Of a DNA stretch of 64,000 nt, positions 9,177-18,972 are shown in pieces. The stretch covers positions 36,595,896-36,659,895 of the forward strand of contig NC_067206.1 of assembly GCF_026262505.1 (NCBI RefSeq), written 5' to 3'. The notes beneath the pieces were generated by a model. The model did no database searches, was not told the origin of the DNA, and saw nothing but the letters and a program-made list of their open reading frames with translations. Each line of letters opens with the position of its first letter. Position 1 is the stretch's first letter. The position numbers were made by a program, and so were the translations under genes. Origin of the DNA: Trichomonas vaginalis G3 (lineage: Eukaryota > Parabasalia > Trichomonadida > Trichomonadidae).

Positions 9177-10949
9177 TTATTCGGAATATTTTGCAATTTC
9201 TTCAAGTAACCTCTTGGAAGCAGTATCGTACTTAACTTCGAATGTATTAACAACATTAAATCTGATTGTAGATTTTTCATTATAAACATTTTCATTTGCT
9301 TTAAGTCTGAACATGAATTCCTTTCCCTTGAGCCTATTAGTAACTTTATCTAACATTGCTGCAATTTTGTCTTCAGCATCAAGTGATTCAAGCTCTTTCT
9401 TGAATTCAGCGGCATTCATACCCATAATTCTATCGATATTCTCGCCACCGCCGAATACTTGAACAAACATTACTGTTCCTGTGAAATCTGTAATTCCGAT
9501 CTTGTAATTGTAGCGGGGAACAGGATCTGTAATCATATTTCCACATGATTCACAGAACAAACCGCCATCGCGATCTTTAAGACCCTTGAATGAGCACTTT
9601 TCATTCGGGCATGCAAGATAGAAGAATGAACGCTGTGGAGTAATGTTATAAATGGATGCAATAACATCAAAGTAGTCTGTATGACCATTTCCACCAAGGT
9701 TTTCGTCCATGATTGTTTTAATCATGACAATTGGTGTTCTTCTGTTTGAATTATCAACACCGCCAGTGGATGACAATGCTTTGATGGAGCTTAATGATGG
9801 GTTTCCTGAATACCATTCGCGGAGATCGTTGGCTTCTTGGATATCTGATGGATCAACTTGAATTAAAGTTCCAACAGTGAGATTCTTTCTTCCATTGAAT
9901 TCACCGATCTTAGCATCCTTAAGAACAATGATTGGATTGGAACCTTCTTGAACAAGATCGCAGTTTCTGTCCCAAAGATTTAATTCAATCTTGCGATCTG
10001 AATCATCGGCAATTTCAATACTACGATGGTTAACTTCACGGCCTGTCTTAAGTCTTTTCATCTGAGATGGTTGGATATCAATTGCAACACCGACTATATC
10101 GACTGTTGCATCTTTTGCAAGATTATCGATTTCTGAGATCTTAACAAAGTTGAACTTTGTCTTGCCAATCTCTTCTGTATCAGCATTATTGACAAGCTCG
10201 AATTTTGTATTACCATCAAAAGTAATTTCACAATCGTGCTTTGTAGGATTGTATTGTTTCTTAGCAAATGAGACTTTTCCACCAGTTATTGCGTAAACTT
10301 GGTTTTCTTCAACGAGCTCATTGAATTTTTCTGCATGATCACGCCAAGCCGTTGCCTTGATATCGCCTGACTTATCAGCAAGGATAAGAGTGAGAATCTT
10401 AAGACCCTTGGACTCTAGGTTCTTGAACTCTTTCTTGACAACACGTGCCAAAATAGTGAAATTAGAAATGTATGCTGAGAGAGAACTGATTGAGGCAAAG
10501 TGGGCTTGAGCAACACTGCGTGTTGGATGTGGAGCTGCGCGAGGTGGTGGTGGAGCTGCTTTTGCAGATGGGGCTGGAGTATTTGTTTCCTTTTCTGCCT
10601 TTGCATTTGGAGTCCATTTGACTGGAGAGCCAAGTTGAGTTGGAACATCAAGCTGTATAACATCAAAATCGTTCACATTAACTGAATGTTTGCCGTTGGC
10701 CGATGTAAATGTGCAGTTTGTAAGAGCAATGATACTGTTGACCTTGACTTCATCGTTATTGAAGAGGTCTTCAGCATGACCGTAAACAACACCTGTGACA
10801 ACGAAGGAGCCATCACTTAATGCGATTCTTCTTTGAGAGTTTGGCTTTTTGTCTCCTACTTGTACAATCTGAAGAACAACACCTTCGTTAATCTGACCAG
10901 AAGTGCAGGCTTCATTTACTGCGCCTTTGCTAAGTTGGTTTACCGACAT
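9177..10949 (-). CDS. RPA1: Replication protein A large subunit (RPA1/RFA1)
   Basis: 590 residues. Binds single-stranded DNA in replication, repair and recombination as the large subunit of the RPA heterotrimer. The visible order matches the family: N-terminal OB fold (~1-110, including VLQIVQVGDKK and ISLSDG-type strands), a P/A-rich linker (~115-150), tandem OB folds DBD-A and DBD-B (~155-400, with IKATAWRDHAEKFN and IELNLWDRN) and a C-terminal DBD-C with the zinc ribbon CPNEKC...CESC at ~443-465. Length is near the usual 600-620. ATG at 10949; the stop TAA plus A forms TAAA, the stop-overlapping polyadenylation signal described in T. vaginalis. Intact single-copy host gene, convergent with the ankyrin gene with 38 bp between. 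Confidence 0.95.
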   Translation of the reverse strand: MSVNQLSKGAVNEACTSGQINEGVVLQIVQVGDKKPNSQRRIALSDGSFVVTGVVYGHAEDLFNNDEVKVNSIIALTNCTFTSANGKHSVNVNDFDVIQLDVPTQLGSPVKWTPNAKAEKETNTPAPSAKAAPPPPRAAPHPTRSVAQAHFASISSLSAYISNFTILARVVKKEFKNLESKGLKILTLILADKSGDIKATAWRDHAEKFNELVEENQVYAITGGKVSFAKKQYNPTKHDCEITFDGNTKFELVNNADTEEIGKTKFNFVKISEIDNLAKDATVDIVGVAIDIQPSQMKRLKTGREVNHRSIEIADDSDRKIELNLWDRNCDLVQEGSNPIIVLKDAKIGEFNGRKNLTVGTLIQVDPSDIQEANDLREWYSGNPSLSSIKALSSTGGVDNSNRRTPIVMIKTIMDENLGGNGHTDYFDVIASIYNITPQRSFFYLACPNEKCSFKGLKDRDGGLFCESCGNMITDPVPRYNYKIGITDFTGTVMFVQVFGGGENIDRIMGMNAAEFKKELESLDAEDKIAAMLDKVTNRLKGKEFMFRLKANENVYNEKSTIRFNVVNTFEVKYDTASKRLLEEIAKYSE

Positions 10950-11577
10950 ATTTTTTGACGCTCTTAACGTATGAGTTCAGAAATTTTGACGCACTTTTTC
11001 TTCCATGAAACAAGTATTGCGATTTGAGATGTTTTCTACAAAATTAACTGTTTGTTAATGCATCTACAATACATACTGTATCATATATATGAAAGATTAC
11101 ATAATTAGCATAGAATAAAAACAAAGAAATAAATTTATTATCAGAAGAAATCTGATATAGATGTTAATGATATGGAGGATTTATTATATTAGTGTAAAGT
11201 ATATATTATGGTAAATCTTCAAAAAATACCAAAATTTATCTTCTAGCAAACCGTTCTTATTTTGCACCATAATGCGGTTATAATGATAGCTATAATTCTA
11301 TCAGATAAATGTCATAAATAAACATCATTGACTTCAAGCAATTAAAAGTTTCCTTGTGACATGCCGCATAATAGACTAATTAAACATGCGTGAATCAGCT
11401 AGTATAGGAGAAGCATTTATTCAAGTAACCAATTCTAAAGTAAGATCCAAAAAAAGTACCATTCAAAATTTTTGTGAGTGCATTGAAAACAAAGTGTATT
11501 TTTATTTGTGTTATTTATTTTCTCCTAATTGTAATCATTTCGCCATATCATTATTTTCAATCAAAAAATTATTTTAA
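10950..11577. other. Intergenic, no gene seen
   Basis: Divergent spacer between RPA1 and the membrane-protein pseudogene. AT-rich, with stops in all frames; a short plus-strand frame at 11386 has no features of a real gene. Promoters of both neighbours must lie here. A GTCAAAAAATATG context immediately precedes the RPA1 start. Confidence 0.5.
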
Positions 11578-12798
11578 ATGTTTTTCACCTTACTTTTTGG
11601 TTCTTTAGTAGCGCACAGTTATGAAAAAAAGTGCAACAATAGTTCCTTAGATCCTGACTATATCTGCTGCAATGACATTAGTTGTAAAGAACAAGATTCT
11701 ACCCGAATAATTTATCAAATATGCAATAATGAGCACTCATTTTTAGCATTTATTACAGCTTTTTGTATTCCTACAATTTTATTTTGGATTTTATCATGTA
11801 TTACAAAAACAAACGTACCAAAATGTACGTGGATTACAAATATCACAATCAATGTTGTATTTAGTGCAGTTATCACATCAATCTATTGTTCAATTAATTT
11901 TCCTGATTCACTTATTCCATTGGCGATTTTGAAGTCAGGTGGAATTACAGCTTTAATCTATATATACATTTCTAGCAGAATATCTCCATGTGCAATTAAA
12001 GTTAGTTATTATGATCTTATCAAAGAACAGCAAATGATAAATCATACACTTCAAGCTAAAAAATGCTGTTCATGTTGTGTTACAGCGCCACATGATCCTT
12101 TCAAACCAAGAACAAAACTTTGTGGAATTGATGAAGATTCAGCTGAAAACACCTGCGATTGCACTAGATTCATTAAAGAATCCGAATCTATTCGAGTGAC
12201 CAAAGAAGAGCTCAAAGCTATCATGACTGAAAATGCCAACATTCCGCCGACACCACAAGCCAAGGGAATTTCATTTTACTTGCATAAAGGTGCACATGTA
12301 CTTCATTCTGCAATGGAGCCAATACAATACGCGACCTGGTAAGAAAATGGTATTCCAGAAAAAATTTCAAAAGAGAAAGTATTTTATAAATTCAGCCCTC
12401 ATTACATATACAAAGAAAACATGAGAGCAGAGCTGGAACGTGCTAATTCTGCGGCTGTTGCCAAGGTTAGAGGTTTGACTGAACATGAAACTTCTTATGA
12501 TACTTTTAACCTCAATGGGATGACACAAAGAGCTATCTATGGTGATAGTTGGGTTTTTGATGTATTCACTACAATGTGGTACAGATTTTTCTACGAATTT
12601 ATCTTTTTATATGGATATAATGGAATTTCTGACTTTTTTTGGAATTTTAATGCTCAAAGAATTGTTTTCAAATCCATGAAAGAGATATCAATGGATGATT
12701 CTCTTCGTGCAAAGTGTGGAGAAAGAGATAATCATATTGTAGTTGACAACCTTGATAATTTATCTAATGAAAATGAAATTCACCAAGACCTGCTCTAG
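11578..12798 (+). pseudogene. Trichomonad multi-span membrane protein interrupted by an in-frame TAA
   Basis: ATG 11578 opens with a hydrophobic signal (FFTLLFGSLVAHS), a cysteine-rich ectodomain (CCNDISC) and three membrane-like stretches (~55-75, ~85-110, ~118-135), then a cysteine cluster (KKCCSCC) in a cytosolic-looking region. A TAA at 12340-12342 ends this frame after 254 codons. The same frame then stays open for 152 codons (ENGIPEKISKEKVFYKF..., with a further aromatic membrane segment near 12580-12650) to the TAG at 12796. The distance from the TAA to the later ATG (12421) is a multiple of three, so a single nonsense change splits one gene. No known family was recognised. Readthrough cannot be excluded, but decay is likelier. 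Confidence 0.7.
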
Positions 12799-13454
12799 CT
12801 TATTAACCATCTCAAATCAGCTTTAATGATGCAACTTCTGACCAAACTTCGATAGTAATTTTGTTGTTTTTATCGAGGTCTATAAATATTATTGGAGTTG
12901 ACCTCCCAAATCATTTTGGAAGCTTGACTATGGTATTTGAAGGCTTCACTTGGCTTCATGTCACTAAAATTGCATTATTTATCATTTACTGGCCCTATGG
13001 AACTTTTTTTCTTAAACTTGAATAAGATGAAAATTGCTCGTAAGCATTGGCATTTGTAAAACTGTTTTGGGCAATATTTGAATTGTATTATTTGTTCTAT
13101 GCCCAAAACGAAAAATCTTGTGTTCTATGTAAGTAATGATTGCAGATGTGGGCAACATATACTGAGCTGTTCTCTTCTGGATCACACTTATGATGGAATA
13201 TAAAAAAACTCTATATCAATGAATATTGATACTGGCAACGCATGAAATCAAATAAACCTGCAAGAAATGAAATTATATTCTATTGTTTTTGATGTTTTTC
13301 ATAAATTCATAAAATTCGATCTTGAAATCTGGTGAAATTTCTGGAAAAAACTTAACACTAAATGTAATGTATACGGTTAATCCATATTTTGTATCCCAAT
13401 TGAATAATTATTTTCTAAAATTTTAACACGTTTTTTTCTTCTTCTCTCAGAAAA
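12799..13454. other. Intergenic, no gene seen
   Basis: About 650 bp without a credible reading frame. The 3' end has a pyrimidine-rich tract and TCTCAGAAAAATG at the start of the next gene, compatible with an initiator-type TSS just before the ATG (TCA core), but only loosely matching the published T. vaginalis Inr. Confidence 0.45.
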
Positions 13455-16190
13455 ATGCGGCATTTTCCTCTCCTTGGTAGCGTTTTCAGGCAATCTGTAA
13501 AACTTCAAAGGACTGCAGAGGAAGTTAATCCACCATCAACCGCTATCGGTTCTCGTGCGATTCCATCAAGAGTCGGCATGAGAATTAATTCTCATCTAAA
13601 TCAAACGTTTGCAACAACAAGTCATGAGAAAACCCGTTCGAAATCATCTAATTTCGCTACAAAGCCAGCTATGCCTCCATTAGTTAAAACACAAAGTTCG
13701 GAAATTTCGTTAGATAAAAGTATAATAGATGAATTGCAATCAAATACAGAAACTACTTCACCAGATATCGAATTAGTCGATAATACACCAAATGTCTTTT
13801 ATAGAACTGTAATGCCGACGACAGCTCCACCTGCATCTTCGAATTTTGCTCAACTTACAGAATTGCTTCAAAAATTGCTTGAAAACGATAAATCTGATGA
13901 TCCAGTACACCAGCATCAGATTTATGAAACAATTTTTTTAGAAGTTATTCGTCAATATTTCATTGAATGCTCAGCAGAAGGAAGAGTACTAGATAAATGC
14001 AGACTTTTCTTTTCATCGGTTTCAAAATACGTACCTCAGCTTATGTCTCGCTTTGATTCAGAGCTACAAAAAGTTAAAGATAAAATTGAAGAAAACAAAT
14101 CTGTTTCACAATACTTAAAGGACAAAATCAGTCCAATGAAGACCAAACGAGAAGAACTAACTGGCATATTGGGCGACTTAAAAACGGATTATCAGTTATT
14201 AGTGAAACATCTCGACGGATTGAACCAATCGTTAACAGTTACAGGTAAAGAAGTTGATAATCTTAAAGCTGCCGGTATAAAAATTGATTCAAAGATCTCA
14301 GAAAAGAATCAAGAACTAATTAAATTAAATCAAGAGCTCAGAACTCTCGATGAGACCTCTGCCAAGTGCACATCAGATACTGTTACTGTTGCTGAGAAGC
14401 TTAAAGAGCTTTTAACAACCCAAAACGAGTTAAAAGAACGACTTTCAGAAGAATCAGATATAATTAACAAAAAAAGAACAAGAATCAGGACAATGGCAGC
14501 AGAAGTTGTTGAAATGGAGAAAGCATTAGGGATACAAAGAAATCTAATTAAACATATCGATGTTGCAACACAAGCAGAAGCTTTACCAAAATCAAATAAA
14601 AGTTCCAAAAAAGTGACAGCGCAAAGTTCAGCACAAAATGAAGTTTTATTAGAAGATAACGATTTCAAAGCCATTACAACTGCCGGCCTTGTAGAAGGTG
14701 GAATTACTATAAATACATTTGAAGATTTGACGATGTTGAAAGATTACATTTATAGAAACGCAAATTTATTCCAAATGTCAAAAGACGATATAGAAACAGG
14801 TGAAAAAGGAGAATTCCTGTTAGACAAGCCAAACGAGAACATACTCAAAGTGTTTTCAAGTCGAATTGTTTCACAAGCAATTTCAAACGCTGTGAAGAAA
14901 AATCCGAAAATTTCAATTTCAATCCAAACTTTGCCAAAAGCACCGACAACCAGTGGTTCAAAGCCACAAACAAGGCCATCAACACGTGTTGTTATTAATT
15001 CAAAGTTTACCAAGCTTATTCCTGCTGATTATTCCCAAAGAGATCCACAAGACATGTCATGGATCATTAAAAATCTCAGAATTATTTATGACGAGAAATT
15101 CCAGAAAGACATGATTTGTTTGGACAAACACCAGCCATTGAAAAACTTGGATGAGTTCATTATAGAGTTTGCTCAACAACACAATAAACTTGATTTTATT
15201 GCGTACCAGTATTGTTGGGATATCCACAATACATCAACAAAATTCGCAAATTCTAATCAAGAAATAAAATTGTTCAATGACGCATTGAATGGAGAAATTG
15301 ATGTTGAACAATTATGTTTCATGTTGATTTGTAGAGACTTTATAATGAAGATAGGTGCAGTTGTTTCCATCAAAAACGAAACAGGTGCTGAAGAAACAAC
15401 AGAATTTTATTTGTCACAAGATCAATTGGAACCAGCACTCCGTAAATGGTGGAAATACAGATACAATGATCGATTGTATCCAAGGCTAATGACATTGGCT
15501 GTTGCAAGACCTGCAATACACTTGGAAGCAATGAAAAGATATGTCTCAATGTCTGATATTTTGACTGTAATGGTCGAAGAATATCAAAGAGATAAAATTG
15601 ATAGAATGTACGAATTACTCTGCGAAACAAGAATTTTGCCAAGAATTTCTCACGCGGAATTCCTTTATTTGATGAAGGATTTGATTCCTAAGGCTTCTCA
15701 CGAAGACACAAATAACTTCTTCAGAGCAACAGTTACGAAATCAATTAAAAGAAGAGAAGTTACAAAAGAAGATTTCGCAACTGAATTTCTTAATGGTTCT
15801 TATAACTTTTTACATGATGAAGATATTGAAATGGAGTCTGCAAATGATGAATTACTTGAAGCAATAAAGAAAGAATGGGAAGAAAAACATGAATTGATTA
15901 ATTTATGCGTAAATAGATTTGAAGCAATAAGTAAAGAAAATCCTGATGATTTGAAGCTGAGAACAACTGTTTCTGATGCTCAAAGATATTTAATGATGAT
16001 GACTCACAACTTATCAATTAAGAATGCTCAAGAAGCTTGTTTCAACTACTTCCATTTAGTTTTCACTTTGGAAATCTTGTTCAACAAAGGTGAATTATTT
16101 GATTCATCAACATGCGAATCATCTCTTGTATCTCTGGAATGCGATGTCAAGGAATATTGGCTTGACTGCGATTTTGCTAATAGAACTTAG
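13455..16190 (+). CDS. Long coiled-coil protein, probably axonemal/flagellar
   Basis: 911 residues from ATG 13455. The first ~130 residues are basic and low complexity. Residues ~150-210 (HQIYETIFLEVIRQYFIECS-AEGRVLDKCR) resemble the start of the axonemal dynein light chain p28-type and related ciliary coiled-coil families, whose members have a similar (I)YDELFDELIRQ-x-x-IE segment. A long coiled coil follows (~205-380), then a mostly helical, less repetitive region to the end with no catalytic motif. A flagellar role is inferred from that short similarity only. The gene is intact, single-frame and flanked by non-coding DNA. Confidence 0.55.
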   Translation: MRHFPLLGSVFRQSVKLQRTAEEVNPPSTAIGSRAIPSRVGMRINSHLNQTFATTSHEKTRSKSSNFATKPAMPPLVKTQSSEISLDKSIIDELQSNTETTSPDIELVDNTPNVFYRTVMPTTAPPASSNFAQLTELLQKLLENDKSDDPVHQHQIYETIFLEVIRQYFIECSAEGRVLDKCRLFFSSVSKYVPQLMSRFDSELQKVKDKIEENKSVSQYLKDKISPMKTKREELTGILGDLKTDYQLLVKHLDGLNQSLTVTGKEVDNLKAAGIKIDSKISEKNQELIKLNQELRTLDETSAKCTSDTVTVAEKLKELLTTQNELKERLSEESDIINKKRTRIRTMAAEVVEMEKALGIQRNLIKHIDVATQAEALPKSNKSSKKVTAQSSAQNEVLLEDNDFKAITTAGLVEGGITINTFEDLTMLKDYIYRNANLFQMSKDDIETGEKGEFLLDKPNENILKVFSSRIVSQAISNAVKKNPKISISIQTLPKAPTTSGSKPQTRPSTRVVINSKFTKLIPADYSQRDPQDMSWIIKNLRIIYDEKFQKDMICLDKHQPLKNLDEFIIEFAQQHNKLDFIAYQYCWDIHNTSTKFANSNQEIKLFNDALNGEIDVEQLCFMLICRDFIMKIGAVVSIKNETGAEETTEFYLSQDQLEPALRKWWKYRYNDRLYPRLMTLAVARPAIHLEAMKRYVSMSDILTVMVEEYQRDKIDRMYELLCETRILPRISHAEFLYLMKDLIPKASHEDTNNFFRATVTKSIKRREVTKEDFATEFLNGSYNFLHDEDIEMESANDELLEAIKKEWEEKHELINLCVNRFEAISKENPDDLKLRTTVSDAQRYLMMMTHNLSIKNAQEACFNYFHLVFTLEILFNKGELFDSSTCESSLVSLECDVKEYWLDCDFANRT

Positions 16191-16474
16191 ATTTTATTGT
16201 ATTGTATTCTATTTTTGTTTGTATTAATAAATTATTATTAGTAATATTTTCAAATCAGTTACTATCACAATATCTAATATGACATTAAAAGGAAATTCTA
16301 TGTTCTCAAACATTCAATTCATGTATTAATTTTCAGAAATATCTACGAGGAAATGCAAATTATTGTAATATTGCTTTGCAAAAGCCCTGCTATTGTCTTG
16401 TAGAATTGCATCTTTACAGAAATCTAGAAATCTCTGAATAATACTGATTCTTATATCATGGAGTCAAATTTTTC

Positions 16475-16699
16475 AAAGGTAGACCAGCAAAAATACGTTA
16501 TTTCGCAATTTTTTTAAAAAAATCTTATGGTACTTATTTAGTGAGCAAGATATTGAATATAATTTTTAATAATAATATCTCAAAATCGGCCCGATAACTT
16601 TCATGCGATACTTCGCACATTAAATATCCATCCCCCATATAGTAAGTATCCATAGCCAAAATCAAAAATTATTGGTAAAAATTTTGCTGGTCTACCTTT
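16475..16699. mobile_element. Short MITE-like element with ~19-bp terminal inverted repeats
   Basis: The left end AAAGGTAGACCAGCAAAAAT and right end ATTTTGCTGGTCTACCTTT are inverted complements. Total 225 bp, no ORF. Flanks AAATTTTTC and AAATTCACC are only partly alike, so no clean target duplication is claimed. Confidence 0.6.
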
Positions 16700-16726
16700 A
16701 AATTCACCCAGGCAAAATTAAGGTTA

Positions 16727-16862
16727 TTCGGCATAAAAAAGAAGAATACTACCGGAAAAAAAAGTAAAATTCAAAATTTCAAATCAACTAAATATTACTT
16801 ACAATTATGTATAAAAATTATTCAATTTTTCAATAGACTCAGAATTTCTTTTTTATGCCGAA
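16727..16862. mobile_element. Short MITE-like element with perfect 17-bp terminal inverted repeats
   Basis: TTCGGCATAAAAAAGAA at 16727-16743 and its exact inverted complement at 16846-16862. 136 bp in total with no ORF. It lies 27 bp from the previous element. No target duplication recognised. Confidence 0.55.
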
Positions 16863-17134
16863 AAGTACTTTAGTATCACAGAATGGAACTCATTTTTTGA
16901 TGAAATAGTTTCAAAGTACCATATACTCCTTGCATATTACAGTTAACTAACTTTATTTCGTTTATATTAATCAAATTACAAATGTAATCACTAAATTCAA
17001 TTCAAAATCGGCAATTTTTATGCAACAATATATAAGTATGTTCAAAGTAGCATCATATCATTAAATTTAAACTGCGTGTGCTTCAATTTAAAATCAGATT
17101 AATTAATATTATGAACCTTCAACGCTAATATTTA

Positions 17135-18043
17135 TTGTCTTCAATAAATTTTACAACTGTAAACAAAATTACACAGGTAATACTTCCAAAAGGAACATGG
17201 CTTTTCATGATATGGGGTGCCCAAGGTGGTTCCTTCAACCCCTCAGCTGGTCTTGGTGCATACTCAGAAGCAATTTTGAAAGTTGATGCACAAACTACGC
17301 TTTATGCTTATGTTGGAGCAAAAGGAAAGTGCGGAAACGAAAATTTTACCACTGAGCAATTTGAAGGTGGCAAAAATAAAGCCTGTAAAAATATTCCATC
17401 CTGCACAGGCGGATCTGCTACATTTATATCTACTGATCCATATGGCAAGCATATTCTCTTGATATCTGGTGCAGGAGGTGGTTCAGGCTACTATTCAAGT
17501 GAGTTCTTTGGCGGAGTTGGAGGTCCATATGCAGGAGACGCACTTGGTGATGCAACACATATGGAACCAGAAGATGCCAAAAAGGTTCGAGGTAAAGGAG
17601 CAACATCATCTCGTCCAGGGGATGGCGGAATTTATGTAGGTACATATGGCTATAATGCAATAAATGCGACGATAGGAAAATATTTGAAAGGAGGTGATGC
17701 TGAATGCAGTGCAGAGGGATCGGCAGGGGGTGGTGGAAGTGGTTATTTCGGCGGTGGTGGTGGTGCAGATGTAGCAGGTGGTGGTGGCGGAAGCAGCTAT
17801 GCTTCTCCTGACCTGTATAATATCGTTTTGCTTGGTGGTGACAAAGCTTTCAAATCACCACAAAACCAGATTGTCACCGGCCACTCCGGAAATGGCTACA
17901 TCCGAATCCAACCATCAGATCCATTCACTCTCGAAAGAAATGGAGTAGTTTGCAAACCTTCCAATATTGTCAACAACAACTTCATCATCTATGCTTTTCA
18001 ATATTTTGTTTTTACCATGAATTGTCTTGTTTTATTTGTTTAA
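17135..18043 (+). CDS. Glycine-rich (ALK/LTK-type Gly-rich domain) protein, no ATG
   Basis: About 302 residues. Starts with a strand-rich W-x-F-M-I-W-G-A-Q-G-G segment, which in this family opens the glycine-rich domain, followed by LYAYVGAKG, SGAGGGSG, GGGGSGYFGGGGGA and GGGGGSSYAS, and closes with SGNGYIRIQ. The last ~22 residues are hydrophobic (AFQYFVFTMNCLVLFV), possibly a membrane anchor. Trichomonads encode many such proteins, presumed to be surface proteins. The open frame has no ATG before residue ~28: an in-phase ATG at 17111 is closed by TAA at 17126. The N-terminus is therefore truncated or the gene is dead; the TTG start given is not credible biologically. No signal peptide remains. 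Confidence 0.7.
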   Translation: MSSINFTTVNKITQVILPKGTWLFMIWGAQGGSFNPSAGLGAYSEAILKVDAQTTLYAYVGAKGKCGNENFTTEQFEGGKNKACKNIPSCTGGSATFISTDPYGKHILLISGAGGGSGYYSSEFFGGVGGPYAGDALGDATHMEPEDAKKVRGKGATSSRPGDGGIYVGTYGYNAINATIGKYLKGGDAECSAEGSAGGGGSGYFGGGGGADVAGGGGGSSYASPDLYNIVLLGGDKAFKSPQNQIVTGHSGNGYIRIQPSDPFTLERNGVVCKPSNIVNNNFIIYAFQYFVFTMNCLVLFV

Positions 18044-18194
18044 TAAAAATCAAGATAAAGCGAAATCATTTATTTATAAGGCCACCACAAAAACTAAGTA
18101 GACTGGTTTTGAATTATTGAGGGTATTTGTAATTTTAGCGCTCAAAAATTACCATTCCTCGCCACTTGAATTCCAAGCCTCTTAATTCATCGGA
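18044..18194. other. Intergenic spacer
   Basis: AT-rich spacer between the glycine-rich gene and the 3' end of the coiled-coil remnant. No feature recognised. Confidence 0.4.
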
Positions 18195-18366
18195 TTACTT
18201 CTTTTGATCGCTCAAATTGTTGATATTTATCTTTAAATGAGTATTTTCTTGGACAAGCTCATTAATACGAGTAGCACCAGTTTGCTCTGGACTGTTCATG
18301 ATGTTTTTGAATTCATCAATCCTTGAATCTCTCATATTTAAGAGTTCTTGGTAATTCTGGATTTCA
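18195..18366 (-). pseudogene. 3' part of a host coiled-coil gene split by the Maverick
   Basis: On the minus strand this reads an E/Q/N/K-rich heptad-type sequence (IQNYQELLNMRDSRIDEFK...) ending at a TAA at 18195. At its upstream edge it meets the Maverick through the ATTTCA duplication (18361-18366). The 5' part is at 37014-37139, in the same strand and in phase across one copy of the duplication. The remnant therefore marks the insertion site. Confidence 0.7.
18361..18366. repeat. Maverick target-site duplication, left copy (ATTTCA)
   Basis: ATTTCA directly before the terminal AGTAGTAGG; the identical 6-mer follows the right terminus at 37014-37019. Six-bp duplications are diagnostic of Maverick integration. 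Confidence 0.9.
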
Positions 18367-18897
18367 AGTAGTAGGATAGGATGGGTTGTGTGACTTTTTT
18401 TGTTACATATATATATAGACGATGCATTAAAATATATTTATTTATAAATCATTAAAAAATTAACATTAATTTTAAAATAATTATTTTCATGAATGAAAGA
18501 TTCACTACCATAATGAAATAAAAAATAAAAAATAAACTTTAAAAAGAATTTGATGAGTTCAACATTGAACTTTAAGAAATAAATGATTATTTGAATTTAT
18601 GAAATCAATTATTTGATTCATTCTTTCTTCAATCTCTTCTATTCTTTTTGTTAAATCATCTATTTTCATTAATGAGGTGATTCTTGATTGAGGAATAGAT
18701 TTCAAACTAATCACCCCTTTTATTTTTGAAATTTTGAATCCATCAACTTTAAACATTTTATTCAATTTGCACGTTGTCAATTCTTCAAATAATTTTTTAT
18801 TGTTAGCATAATAGTCATTAAATTCTTCAACAGATGAAAAAAATTTTATTTCAGTAATTGGTTTAACAACGTTTATTTTTTGTTGAACATTTTCATT
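18367..18897 (+). repeat. Maverick 2 left terminal inverted repeat, ~531 bp
   Basis: Matches the inverted complement of 36483-37013 almost throughout (a few differences, e.g. ATATATATATAG versus ATCTATATATAG near the end). It diverges at 18898 inside the ORF carried by the repeat. It therefore contains a 5'-truncated copy of the right-end gene. Confidence 0.9.
18559..18897 (-). pseudogene. Truncated left-TIR copy of the terminal-repeat gene
   Basis: The reading frame is that of the 129-aa gene at 36431-36820, identical in the shared part (INVVKPITEIKFFSSVEE to NHLFLKVQC), but it ends at the inner edge of the repeat and has no ATG. It looks like a passive copy created when the terminal repeats were homogenised. 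Confidence 0.8.
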
Positions 18898-18901
18898 AGT
18901 T

Positions 18902-18966
18902 TCTTAAAGTTCAATGTTGAACTCATCAAATTCTTTTTAAAGTTTATTTTTTTATTTTTTATTTCG
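18902..18966 (+). repeat. Third copy of the TIR-gene 3' end, inverted next to the left TIR
   Basis: TTCTTAAAGTTCAATGTTGA and the following bases to TTTTTTATTTC equal 36803-36866, the stop-codon region and 3' flank of the right-end gene. They sit in forward orientation just inside the left TIR and thus form an inverted pair with 18518-18581. The segment supplies the DNA immediately upstream of the next gene. Confidence 0.75.
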
Positions 18967-18972
18967 TATGAA
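18960..18972 (+). promoter_or_regulatory. AT-rich Maverick start box (TATTTCGTATGAA)
   Basis: TATTTCGTATGAAATG runs into the ATG at 18973. The same arrangement, TATTTCGTAAGAAATG, precedes the gene at 25227, and TATTTTGTATG precedes the genes at 26498, 27192 and (as TATTTTGTATA) 28309. The position directly at the start codon suggests a core promoter or initiator. Function inferred. Confidence 0.45.

Larger units (their letters stand above)
16191..17134. other. Intergenic region with two short inverted-repeat elements
   Basis: No genes. It holds two adjacent MITE-like elements (16475-16699 and 16727-16862, annotated separately) and otherwise AT-rich sequence. Confidence 0.5.

Noticed and set aside
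18880..18972. N-terminal extension of the gene upstream of PolB (starting at TTG 18880)
   Set aside because: The extension reads through repeat DNA and the start box; ATG 18973 directly follows the box.
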